Positions 52,407 to 60,691 of a stretch of DNA of 64,000 nt are shown here, one piece after another (the stretch's first letter is position 1; each line of letters opens with the position of its first letter). The DNA is from SAR86 cluster bacterium. GTDB taxonomy: Bacteria; Pseudomonadota; Gammaproteobacteria; Magnimaribacterales; Magnimaribacteraceae. The stretch is taken from the NCBI GenBank assembly GCA_029268615.1, contig JAQWNM010000005.1:94437-158436 (forward strand), in the 5' to 3' direction. The notes beneath the pieces were generated by a model. That model did no database searches, was not told the DNA's origin, and was given only the letters and a program-made list of their open reading frames with translations. The position numbers and the translations under genes were made by a program.

Positions 52407-53606
52407 CTAAATTCTTTCAATTAATATTGCTGTTCCAGCTCCAGCTGCTCCACTTGTTGCAACAATGCCTAGGGTTGCATCACGCCTTTCAAGTTCATCA
52501 ATTAATGTAGACATCATTATTGACCCTGTTGCTCCCATGGGATGACCTAATGCAATGCAACCACCATTCACATTCAATTTTTCATCATCAATCTTTAGCT
52601 CTCTTTGACAATGAACCAGAGTTGATGCAAAAGCCTCATGGATTTCAAATAAATCAACATCTTTTACTTGAAGATTATTTTGATCAATTATTCTTTTTGT
52701 TGCCAGTATACAGCCAGATAGAACTAATAAAGGATCATCATTCACCGTAGCAACAGAAATTATTTTTACTCTAGCTTTCTTTCCATTTTCTTGAATCTTT
52801 TTGTTGGATAGCAATGTTAAGGACGCAGCATCAGCCATTGCAGGTGAATTACCTGCAGTATGTATATGTGAAATTTCTTTGAGATCGGGAAAAAGATATA
52901 ACTGAGCTTTATCTACGCCCTGCTCACCCAATTGTTGAAAACTAGGATCCAGTAAAGATAAGCTTTTAATAGAAGTATCTGTTCTTATACATTCATCTTG
53001 ATGACAGTTTATTGCTTTGCGCTCATTTATAACCGGGATAATTGATTTAAAATAATTATTCTTTTGTGCATTAGCTGCTCTTTGTTGAGACTTTAATGCT
53101 TGCATATCTACGTCATTTCTAGAAATGTTAAACAGACTAGCAATAAGGTCAGCTCCACTTCCCATATAAAATATCTTTGACTGAGTGGCTATATCCAAAT
53201 CATGCCAAATTGCTGCTTTGTCAGAGAGCATGGGTACCCTGGACATCATCTCTACCCCACCAGCAATAATGTTATCCGCTTGCTGAGATTGAATTTTAAG
53301 ATGCCCTAGATTAATTGCGTCCAAGCTTGAGGAACAAAATCTATTTACAGTAAGGCCTGAAATAGAATTAGGATAGCCAGAAAAAAGAGCTGAACTTTTT
53401 GCAATGTTGCCTGCTTGCTCTCCATGCTGAGTTACGCAACCTAAAATAACCTCATTAATAGAGTTAAAATCAAGAAAATTCTTTTGGTTTATATCTTTAT
53501 ATAACACATCCAACAATTCATACGGATTTAATTTATTGAGTCCGCCTTTATCATTGGCTCGAGCTCTAGGTGTTCTTATCGAATCAACAATGTAAACAGG
53601 TTTCAT
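52407..53606 (-). CDS. acetyl-CoA acyltransferase (thiolase)
   Basis: This thiolase has the nucleophilic Cys in VNRFCSSSLDAINLG, the HEAFAS motif, and NGGCIALGHPMGATGS with the second Cys/His part. Length is 399 residues. It lies 4 bp after the carotenoid-oxygenase gene. Thiolases split 3-ketoacyl-CoA to acetyl-CoA in beta-oxidation or ring catabolism. The direction, degradative or synthetic, is not shown, but the neighbours point to degradation. Confidence 0.92.
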   Translation of the reverse strand: MKPVYIVDSIRTPRARANDKGGLNKLNPYELLDVLYKDINQKNFLDFNSINEVILGCVTQHGEQAGNIAKSSALFSGYPNSISGLTVNRFCSSSLDAINLGHLKIQSQQADNIIAGGVEMMSRVPMLSDKAAIWHDLDIATQSKIFYMGSGADLIASLFNISRNDVDMQALKSQQRAANAQKNNYFKSIIPVINERKAINCHQDECIRTDTSIKSLSLLDPSFQQLGEQGVDKAQLYLFPDLKEISHIHTAGNSPAMADAASLTLLSNKKIQENGKKARVKIISVATVNDDPLLVLSGCILATKRIIDQNNLQVKDVDLFEIHEAFASTLVHCQRELKIDDEKLNVNGGCIALGHPMGATGSIMMSTLIDELERRDATLGIVATSGAAGAGTAILIERI

Positions 53607-53610
53607 GAAT

Positions 53611-55068
53611 TTATTTTTTTAGATCACTTTTTTGCGCCCACGTTGCATGTGTTCCTGAGCAGATTTGATGAGGCAAGGGAATATCGCAAATAGGTCCTTG
53701 CTCAATATTTTTGGCATCAAATAATAAACAAGAAGAACTTTTTTCTTGTAGGTTATTACTGATGGTTACTAAATAACCATCATCTTCATCTTGAGCGCCT
53801 GTTCTAGGAGCAAAACTAACCTCGCTTATGAAAACATGGCCTTCAAAAATATACTTGCTAAAAGATTTACTTTGATGGTCATGCTTTTTAATGCCGTCAA
53901 AGGTAAAATGGCCTTTAGTCGGTATCATGCTGTAAGTGTATCTATGCTCAATCCCTGCAACATGTTGATTAATTACTCCAAATTCTATTGTTTCCTCATC
54001 AATATCTTCTTCAGTCGTGACCCCTGTTTTTAGATTAAATTTCCATCGATGAAGTCTAGGCTTTAACAAATAAAAATCTAAAAAAGCCATCATTCGCTCC
54101 AAACCTGGAGGAGCATCAACGTAATTTTCTGGCCAAGGATGTTCTTGAAAATACCCTTCCAGGATTAATTCATCACCTACTTCATATGCATTATTCCAAT
54201 GCAACACATAAGTGGGCTCAGCTTCAAACCACTTTATTTCATCTGGGTTTCCGTATCTTGGGATGATCGCAAACCTTGATGGTAAGTCATGCAATCTAGT
54301 AGCATGCAAACCCTTTTTTAACATTTCCTGATCCCAAAAAAGAGGTAAGTCATTAATAATTGAATAATTTTTACTAAAAGCCATATCATGAGGAAGCCTC
54401 GGACCAGGCAATTCAACAGGAATAAAATGTTTTAGATTTTGATGCTGATCAACCACTCCATAATTTAAAAATGGGGCTTGCTTAGAGTAATTAAAAAATA
54501 ATAACTCTCCCGTGGCTAAATCAACTTTTGGATGAGCTGATAAACCTCCTGCAGGGACCCATGATGCTTTGTTTTCAGTCTCCAGTGTATATGGATCTAA
54601 TTGATAACCTTCTCCACATTGGTAGAAAGTTGATAGCGCTTCTCCTCCATGAACCGTAATGTCAGTAGACGAGGAATCCTTAATTCCGCCTTGAGCTCCC
54701 CAACCTGGAAGCGAGGATGATCCAGTTCTTTCCATAAGACCTGCCCACATTGATTTTCCCATTTCTTCTTCAACTAAAAAGCCTTCTGTTCGAACAAATT
54801 TATTGACATAGTTTGCCTTGCCATTATCAAAGTTAATTGAATGAATCATTCCATCACCATCAAAAGGATGAAAACGCCCAATGGGTTCATGAACCTGGTT
54901 TTCTGTATTTCTAAAGTAAGCCCCTTCTATATCCTCAGGGATATCACCTAGAGCTTGAAGATCTGTAACTTGATATTCATCATAATTAGGGACCCAAGCA
55001 TCTTTAAGGTAAGGATGATCATGCGTTTTAATTGTTGATTTGATAGTATTCGTTTTTTTAATTTTCAT
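53611..55068 (-). CDS. carotenoid oxygenase family protein (CCO/lignostilbene type)
   Basis: A seven-bladed iron(II) dioxygenase of 485 residues. The four His ligands can be placed in SAHPKVDL, PHDMAFSKNYS, INQHVAGIEHRY and GTHATW. FRNTENQVHEPIGRFHPFDGDGMIH is the conserved entry region. There is no signal peptide. Family members cut C=C bonds of carotenoids, apocarotenals or stilbenes. It is not the membrane protein Blh. It sits between a thiolase and a nitronate-monooxygenase-like gene. It may act on a phenolic or terpenoid alkene, or on an apocarotenoid; both are inference. Confidence 0.9.
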   Translation of the reverse strand: MKIKKTNTIKSTIKTHDHPYLKDAWVPNYDEYQVTDLQALGDIPEDIEGAYFRNTENQVHEPIGRFHPFDGDGMIHSINFDNGKANYVNKFVRTEGFLVEEEMGKSMWAGLMERTGSSSLPGWGAQGGIKDSSSTDITVHGGEALSTFYQCGEGYQLDPYTLETENKASWVPAGGLSAHPKVDLATGELLFFNYSKQAPFLNYGVVDQHQNLKHFIPVELPGPRLPHDMAFSKNYSIINDLPLFWDQEMLKKGLHATRLHDLPSRFAIIPRYGNPDEIKWFEAEPTYVLHWNNAYEVGDELILEGYFQEHPWPENYVDAPPGLERMMAFLDFYLLKPRLHRWKFNLKTGVTTEEDIDEETIEFGVINQHVAGIEHRYTYSMIPTKGHFTFDGIKKHDHQSKSFSKYIFEGHVFISEVSFAPRTGAQDEDDGYLVTISNNLQEKSSSCLLFDAKNIEQGPICDIPLPHQICSGTHATWAQKSDLKK

Positions 55069-55071
55069 GCT

Positions 55072-55974
55072 CTACTCCTCTAAGAACTCTGCTTCAAGTT
55101 CTTTTACTATAGATTCTACGCTTTCTATTTTTTTAATGAAACCAACACCTTGTCCAGCTGACCAAATATCTTTCCATGCTTTGATCTTATCTTGCGAGGA
55201 AGACACATTAAAACCATCTGGATTTGACTCAAGATTATCAGGGTCGAAATTATTTTTAATAATACTATCTTTAAGGTAATAAGCTTGGGCTCCTGTAAAA
55301 AAATTAGTCATTCTCAAATCATTACAATTTGAATTAATTACCATTGCTTTATATTCATCAACTGCATTACTTTCGGTTGCTGAGATAAACCTTGTTCCCA
55401 TATAACATAGGTCTGCATTTAATAATTTAGTGGCTTTTATATGACTCCCAGTTGAAATTGAACCAGCTAAAACTATGATGCCGTCAAAAAACTCTCTAAC
55501 ATATGAGCTAAATGCAAAGGGCGATAAATTCCCAGTATGCCCTCCAGCTCCATGGCATATAAGGGCCATCCCATCAACTTTCATATCAGAACATCGTCGT
55601 GCAAAGTCAATATTATTTACATCAGCAATAACTATGCCTCCGTACCCATGAACTTCCTCTATCACTTTCTCTGGACTGCCGAGTGCGGTAATAATAATCT
55701 TCGGTTGAAACCGCTTGATCAACTCTAACTCCTCATCAAATCGATCATATGTCTTATGAGTAATCATATTAAAGGCCCAGGGATTAGAAGTTGAGTTATT
55801 AATTAGCCCCATCCATTGCTCAAGCTGCTCAGTAGTTCTAGCATTTGGACCAGGGAAAGATCCAATTAACCCTGAATTGCTACTAGCAATAACCAATTCG
55901 GGGCCTGAGACTAAAAACATGGGGGCAACAATAATTGGTAATCGTAATTGATCAATTAACTTATCTGTTTGCAT
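55072..55974 (-). CDS. nitronate monooxygenase / 2-nitropropane dioxygenase-like protein
   Basis: An FMN TIM-barrel starting QLRLPIIVAPMFLVSGPELVIASSNSG, with ALICHGAGGHTGNLSPFAFSS (the catalytic His loop), GIIVLAGSIST and LCYMGTRFISATES for phosphate binding. The frame opens at a TTG (56019), but the ATG at 55974 gives the usual MQTDKLIDQL start and 300 residues. It lies 3 bp before the carotenoid-oxygenase gene and is divergent to the next thiolase. Many genes so annotated are really NADH:quinone reductases; the exact reaction is open. Confidence 0.83.
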   Translation of the reverse strand: MQTDKLIDQLRLPIIVAPMFLVSGPELVIASSNSGLIGSFPGPNARTTEQLEQWMGLINNSTSNPWAFNMITHKTYDRFDEELELIKRFQPKIIITALGSPEKVIEEVHGYGGIVIADVNNIDFARRCSDMKVDGMALICHGAGGHTGNLSPFAFSSYVREFFDGIIVLAGSISTGSHIKATKLLNADLCYMGTRFISATESNAVDEYKAMVINSNCNDLRMTNFFTGAQAYYLKDSIIKNNFDPDNLESNPDGFNVSSSQDKIKAWKDIWSAGQGVGFIKKIESVESIVKELEAEFLEE

Positions 55975-56077
55975 ATAAATGTTTTTAAAAGTTTTACTTA
56001 AATTTAGTACAAGTTTCAATTTATACCCACTTGTTTTTTTCTTGTCAATAAAGCTAGATCATGCATATAATTGAAGA

Positions 56078-57313
56078 ATGGAAAAACGCGTATATATTTT
56101 AGGGGGCTATCAATCTGACTTTGCCCAAAATTGGCATAGAAATAAATTAGATCTTTTAGATGTATTCCAACAAACGATTCATCAAGGATTAACATCTGTT
56201 GATTTAGAGCCAAAAGATATTGATGTTGCCCATGTAGGCAATTTCACTGCTGAATTATTTTGCAACCAAGGTCATTTAGGTGGTTTTTTTGTTTCTTCGC
56301 ACCCAGATTTTTTTGGACTACCTTCCTCAAGACATGAGGCAGCCTGTGCGTCAGGCAGTATTGCAACTCTTGCAGCATGTGCAGAAATTGAATCAGGTAG
56401 ATACGAGCTAGCTGCAGTGTTAGGAATTGAACAAATGCGGAATGTTCCAGGAGAACAGGCAGCTCAAAATATTGGAGGCCCTGCCATGCGATCAGGTTTT
56501 GAATGCCAAGGCGTTCAATATCCTTGGCCACATATGTTCAGCGAACTTACCAATGAATATGATAAAAGATATGGAATCAATGAAGATCATCTATCGAAAA
56601 TTTCAGAATTAAACTTTAGCAATGCTAAAAAAAACCCTAACTCACAAACTAGAGGATGGACTTTTGAATCAGATACTTTTACTAGATTGGATTCTGCAAA
56701 CCCAGTTATTGAGGGGAGAACAAGGAAGATGGACTGCGGTCAAGTCACTGATGGAGCTGCGATTATCTTTCTAGCAAGTGAGAAAAAAGCCAGAGAGTAT
56801 GCGGAAGCTAGATCAATCAAGCTTGATTCAATTCCATTCATTAAAGGTTGGGGGCATCAAACAGGTCCAATTACATATCAAGAAAAAATTGATTTTAGTA
56901 AAAATAAAGATTATGTCTTTCCGCATGTTAAAAAGGCAATTGATGATGCCTTCTCGAGAGCAAACATGAGGGGAGTTAGTGATATTGACGGCATTGAGAC
57001 TCATGACTGTTTCACTTCAACAGAATACATGGCCATAGATCATTTTGGTATCACAAAACCAGGTGAAAGCTGGAAAGCAATTGAGTCTGGTGATATTGAA
57101 ATTGGTGGGAAAATTCCAATTAATGCAAGTGGAGGATTAATTGGTTTAGGTCATCCAGTCGGTGCAACAGGCGTTAGAATGCTTCTGGATTGTTATAAAC
57201 AATGCACTAATAGTGCTGGGGAATATCAAATCGAGAACGCAAAAAATATTTCTACACTCAATATTGGTGGAAGCGCAACGACAGTGGTAAGTTTTGTGGT
57301 TGGATCCAACTAA
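56078..57313 (+). CDS. thiolase family protein (SCP2/acetyl-CoA acetyltransferase-like)
   Basis: The protein resembles the SCP2-type thiolases and lipid-transfer thiolases. The nucleophile is in HEAACASGSIATLA, then THDCFTSTEYMA replaces HEAF, and ASGGLIGLGHPVGATGVRM closes the active site. Length is 411 residues. It is divergent to the NMO-like gene (about 100 bp apart) and overlaps the convergent ligase gene by 4 bp. It probably cleaves a bulky or branched 3-ketoacyl-CoA, such as a side chain of a cyclic compound. Confidence 0.9.
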   Translation: MEKRVYILGGYQSDFAQNWHRNKLDLLDVFQQTIHQGLTSVDLEPKDIDVAHVGNFTAELFCNQGHLGGFFVSSHPDFFGLPSSRHEAACASGSIATLAACAEIESGRYELAAVLGIEQMRNVPGEQAAQNIGGPAMRSGFECQGVQYPWPHMFSELTNEYDKRYGINEDHLSKISELNFSNAKKNPNSQTRGWTFESDTFTRLDSANPVIEGRTRKMDCGQVTDGAAIIFLASEKKAREYAEARSIKLDSIPFIKGWGHQTGPITYQEKIDFSKNKDYVFPHVKKAIDDAFSRANMRGVSDIDGIETHDCFTSTEYMAIDHFGITKPGESWKAIESGDIEIGGKIPINASGGLIGLGHPVGATGVRMLLDCYKQCTNSAGEYQIENAKNISTLNIGGSATTVVSFVVGSN

Positions 57314-58995
57314 TTAAAAAGATCCTTTAGCTCGCGCCTGATAACTTTTCCAACTGGATTTTTTGGCAATGTATTTACAGTTCTTAAGTCCTCTGGCATT
57401 TTAAACTTAGCAATCTTCTTGTCTGTTAAAAATTCTATGATCTCATTCAAAGTTATCGTTTCACCCTCAGCAAGAACTGCAACTACGCCCACTTTCTCTC
57501 CCAAAATCTCATCATCATAGCCAGTCACAGCAACCTCTAACATTTTTGGATGAGAGCTAAGAAGGTTATCAAGTTCCTCTGGAGAAATATTCATTCCTCC
57601 TCGAATAATAAGATCCTTACATCTCCCGCAAAATTTGTAATATTTTTTTTGAGTATCCTGAGGTGAAATTTCAAATAAATCACCGGTTTTAAAAAAACCA
57701 TCCTCATCAAATACTTCAGCATTTGCTTCAGGTGCATTCCAGTAACCATCAAATACAGTTGCTCCAGATATTAATAATTCTCCAGGTTTTTCTGGCTCAT
57801 GGATTTCTTCATTGGTCTCGACATCCACTAGTTTAGTTTTAATAATTTTTGAGACTGGATTGCTCCAATCAAGACCCTTTACCCCGAAACGTGGAAAATA
57901 TTGAGCTCGTAAATGAGGATCATCAATTTCATTTCGAGAGCTCAGCAATGTTGCACCCTCGTTTGATCCAAAAATATTTTGAACAGTTAAGTTATATTTA
58001 TTTTGAAAAGTTTCAACCATCCATTCAGATAATGGGGCTCCACCACAACCAATACATCTCAAGCTGCTCAAATCATTTTGATCAAGAATGACTGGATTAT
58101 TCAAAAGCATATTCATTATTGCCGGAGGAGCAATTGTATATTTAACATTTTCAGTAGAAATTTGATCAAGGAAAGTGTTTAAGTCAAATGGATGGTGTTG
58201 AACAAGCTTCCCCTTACAGAGCAGCCAATTAAATAAAAATCCTCCGATACTTGCCATATTAATCATAGGAAATGGATTCAATAAAGTATCTCCCTCCTTG
58301 GTTTCTGATACGAAAGCAGCAGCTTTAGCCATTGGCAGCCAAAGATTATGACTTCGCGGAACTCCTTTAGGTGTTCCGGTGGTTCCAGAAGTCCAGCAAA
58401 TTGTAAAAATATCATTGGCTGAACAAGGATTTTCATTGGTATAAGACTGCTGGAGTTCGTGTGAGTTACTATCAGGGTAAGAATTATCAATATTAAGAAA
58501 GGAATTAACCTTACCTAAAGAAAACTTTTTTTCACCTTTTACAAATATCGAAGAGAATTTTTCAGCGTGAGCATTTCCATTAAAAGATTGAATAGTAATA
58601 TAAGCTTGAGGTGATACCTCTTCAATAATAGCTTCAATCTCATAAGCGCCATATTGCATTGGAATTGGTGAAGAGATTACGCCAAGTTTTGACAAAGCCA
58701 AATAAACCATTGGCAACTCCACAACATTTGGGAGCTGTATTATTGCAATGTCATCTTTCCTTAGACCTTGTTCAAAAAATATACTTGCATATCTTTCAAC
58801 GGTTTCGTTAACTTCTTGAAAAGTGAGTCTTTTTGGAGCATCACCAGTAATTGTTTGCCGATTTTTTGGATCTACTAAGGCCTCTTGAGCACTGCATTTG
58901 TCTAGAGCATCGAGAAAAAGAGAATACAAAGTATCATCTCCCCACCATCCTTGACGGGTAAAGTCCTCAATTCTGTTTTGATTAGTAAGTATCAT
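57310..58995 (-). CDS. AMP-dependent acyl-CoA synthetase/ligase
   Basis: An ANL-superfamily enzyme of 561 residues. The P-loop-like motif TICWTSGTTGTPKGVPRSHN and FKTGDLFEI are adenylation signatures. The hinge GRCKDLIIRGGMNISPEELD and the C-terminal Lys in NPVGKVIRRELKDL are intact. It activates a carboxylic acid as AMP and then CoA ester. The opening resembles dihydroxybenzoate-AMP ligase-like members. It would feed the two thiolases nearby, perhaps with a fatty or aromatic acid. Confidence 0.9.
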   Translation of the reverse strand: MILTNQNRIEDFTRQGWWGDDTLYSLFLDALDKCSAQEALVDPKNRQTITGDAPKRLTFQEVNETVERYASIFFEQGLRKDDIAIIQLPNVVELPMVYLALSKLGVISSPIPMQYGAYEIEAIIEEVSPQAYITIQSFNGNAHAEKFSSIFVKGEKKFSLGKVNSFLNIDNSYPDSNSHELQQSYTNENPCSANDIFTICWTSGTTGTPKGVPRSHNLWLPMAKAAAFVSETKEGDTLLNPFPMINMASIGGFLFNWLLCKGKLVQHHPFDLNTFLDQISTENVKYTIAPPAIMNMLLNNPVILDQNDLSSLRCIGCGGAPLSEWMVETFQNKYNLTVQNIFGSNEGATLLSSRNEIDDPHLRAQYFPRFGVKGLDWSNPVSKIIKTKLVDVETNEEIHEPEKPGELLISGATVFDGYWNAPEANAEVFDEDGFFKTGDLFEISPQDTQKKYYKFCGRCKDLIIRGGMNISPEELDNLLSSHPKMLEVAVTGYDDEILGEKVGVVAVLAEGETITLNEIIEFLTDKKIAKFKMPEDLRTVNTLPKNPVGKVIRRELKDLFN

Positions 58996-59113
58996 TTTAA
59001 ATTTAGTTCGATAATTTATTTTTGATTTTAACTTATTATAATTACTACAATAAATTTTTAACCCATAAGTAAAAAAATTATTTCAATTACTATTCATTTG
59101 GTATGATTATTTT

Positions 59114-59539
59114 ATGGATAAAAACTCTAAATTCACAAAAAGTTTGCACTGGACAACAATTGCTAGTGAAAAACTGCTCTTAGCCATAATTGGGATAGCA
59201 ACCTGTATTGCTTCTGCTATGTATATTTTTGATATGGTAGTAGCTCAGGAAATTACATTGCCTGATCTTTTTATGCTATTTATATATGTAGAAATCATTG
59301 GTATGGTGGGAGCCTTTTATAGCACAAATAGAATCCCGGTTACCCTTCCAATTATTATTGCCATTACTGCTCTGTGTAGATTGATAGTGATGCAAAGCAA
59401 AGAAATGGAAGCTTTAGTTGTCTTAGGTGAAGCTGGGGCTATATTAGTATTGTCAATTGCAGCATTTGTCATGAGTCTTAAGGATAAAATTAGCCTGGAG
59501 AAGATTAAAGATCTCAGAGACTCTGTCTCTAGTGACTAA
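59114..59539 (+). CDS. psiE: PsiE-family membrane protein
   Basis: The 141-residue protein has four membrane helices. The conserved centre LPDLFMLFIYVEIIGMVGAFY and ITALCRLIVM matches PsiE, named for induction by phosphate starvation in E. coli; its molecular function is unknown. No Pho-box is obvious in the 118-bp upstream space. A charged C-terminal tail (KDKISLEKIKDL) faces the cytoplasm. It is divergent to the ligase gene. Confidence 0.8.
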   Translation: MDKNSKFTKSLHWTTIASEKLLLAIIGIATCIASAMYIFDMVVAQEITLPDLFMLFIYVEIIGMVGAFYSTNRIPVTLPIIIAITALCRLIVMQSKEMEALVVLGEAGAILVLSIAAFVMSLKDKISLEKIKDLRDSVSSD

Positions 59540-59557
59540 TAGATGCTAATTCTTTTG

Positions 59558-59582
59558 CCAGAAGTAAATGACTTACTTCTGG
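59558..59582. other. hairpin between psiE and the small-gene pair
   Basis: CCAGAAGTAA and TTACTTCTGG form a perfect 10-bp stem with a five-base loop. It ends eight bases before the ATG of the next small gene, where a ribosome site is expected and none is visible. There is no T run after it, so it could be a translation-control structure or a weak terminator. Confidence 0.55.
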
Positions 59583-59590
59583 TCTAATCA

Positions 59591-59881
59591 ATGAAAATTT
59601 ATACATTTAACCAACGAATAGAGAATTTATTTAAATCATATTTTTCTGATTTCCAAAATATCAAAATCAATTTTCAGGATCATGAGATAAAAATTCAGGT
59701 CATCGATGATGATAATTTTGATTCTGCATCATTGGAAATAAAAGAGGATACTTACTTATATATAATTACTTTCTGGGATGGTTATTCGCAATTAGAAATA
59801 ATAGAGTCTTCAAATGAAAGAGATGCTGCTAAAAATATAAAGAGATTTATGAAAAAAATGATAAAAATCCTGAATAGATGA
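59591..59881 (+). CDS. hypothetical small protein, first of a pair
   Basis: A 96-residue protein I do not recognise. It starts MKIYTFNQRIENLFKSYF, has an acidic middle (DDDNFDSAS) and ends in a basic helix (KRFMKKMIKILNR). The pattern of short strands then helix suggests an alpha/beta fold. There is no signal peptide or membrane segment. Its stop overlaps the next start as ATGA, so the two are translated together. A 10-bp hairpin precedes it. The real start could differ, since no ribosome site is evident. Confidence 0.55.
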   Translation: MKIYTFNQRIENLFKSYFSDFQNIKINFQDHEIKIQVIDDDNFDSASLEIKEDTYLYIITFWDGYSQLEIIESSNERDAAKNIKRFMKKMIKILNR

Positions 59882-60051
59882 AAGACACGATCAAAGAATT
59901 TTTTAAAAAAATATTAGAGGAAAAACGCAATAAGTTATCAACTAAAGCCCTTGAACGAGCCAGTAATATTAGCAAGCCAAGGGCTGGCACACCTCATGAT
60001 TGGGAAGACTATGAAAACTATCTTGAGGAGTTACGTAAAAAAAATAAATAG
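59878..60051 (+). CDS. hypothetical 57-residue protein, second of a pair
   Basis: This short gene begins with an ATG that overlaps the previous stop (ATGA) and encodes 57 residues. The first half is a charged helix (MKDTIKEFFKKILEEKRNKL). The second half has SKPRAGTPHDWEDYENYLEEL and a Lys-rich end. No known family is recognised. The tight overlap suggests partnership with the 96-residue protein. A toxin-antitoxin role was considered but has no positive evidence. Confidence 0.5.
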   Translation: MKDTIKEFFKKILEEKRNKLSTKALERASNISKPRAGTPHDWEDYENYLEELRKKNK

Positions 60052-60058
60052 GTGATTT

Positions 60059-60562
60059 TTAAAACAAAGTTATGTCTTTGATCGCTAAATCAACTTTAAA
60101 GTCTCGCCCATAACCGGCAATACTTAAGTCTTTTATATTTTTTGCCTTCAAAGATGCAGCTGTAAAACCGGTGGCTAATTTTAAATCGCTAAAAAAGATT
60201 TCGTATTGTTGCCAACTATCATTTACTTCAAATGATTTACTGAAATAAGACCATGGTGGTATTTTGAGACCCTTGAGGGTGACATGAATTTCATACGTTT
60301 CATTGTTGCCCTTAGCTTTAAATTTAATTCCTTGGACTTCATTGCTTAAAAGTTTGATTGAGTTAGAGAGCCTTACAAAGCCGCCATTGTTTTCAGTGGA
60401 TACATTCCCAGACATATAAAAGACTCCATCTTCATGTTGGATAATAAGATCTGAGACGCCTCCCATCACCTGATCAGTGACACCTCTCCAAGTATTTGGA
60501 TCACTTAATGGTTGTGAAAAAGCATTCAATGAAAAAATAATTAATAGAAGTGTTCTTAGCAT
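60059..60562 (-). CDS. exported CIA30-family protein
   Basis: The protein has a short signal peptide (LRTLLLIIFSLNAFS) and then the CIA30 galactose-binding-like fold. Conserved parts are WRGVTDQVMGGVSDL, NGGFVRLSN, GIKFKAKGNNETYEIHVT and DLSIAGYGRDF. Eukaryotic CIA30 helps assemble respiratory complex I; bacterial exported members have no proven role and may bind a carbohydrate. Length is 167 residues. It is convergent with the small-gene pair and divergent from the peptidase. Confidence 0.82.
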   Translation of the reverse strand: MLRTLLLIIFSLNAFSQPLSDPNTWRGVTDQVMGGVSDLIIQHEDGVFYMSGNVSTENNGGFVRLSNSIKLLSNEVQGIKFKAKGNNETYEIHVTLKGLKIPPWSYFSKSFEVNDSWQQYEIFFSDLKLATGFTAASLKAKNIKDLSIAGYGRDFKVDLAIKDITLF

Positions 60563-60691
60563 TTAAGGGAAGAATATTTAATTTTCTTTATTTTACCCCG
60601 AAAATTTATATCTAAAAAAATTGAGTTTCCCTCATTAGGTTTAACTTTAGTGTATTTTTGTATAGCCTAGGTAATTAAGGGGTAAAAAATT

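Noticed and set aside
53611..55068. Carotenoid oxygenase as Blh (15,15'-dioxygenase of proteorhodopsin operons)
   Set aside because: Blh is a multi-pass membrane protein; this one is a soluble beta-propeller of the RPE65/CCO family.
59591..60051. Toxin-antitoxin module
   Set aside because: Size and overlap would fit, but neither protein shows a known toxin or DNA-binding antitoxin motif.
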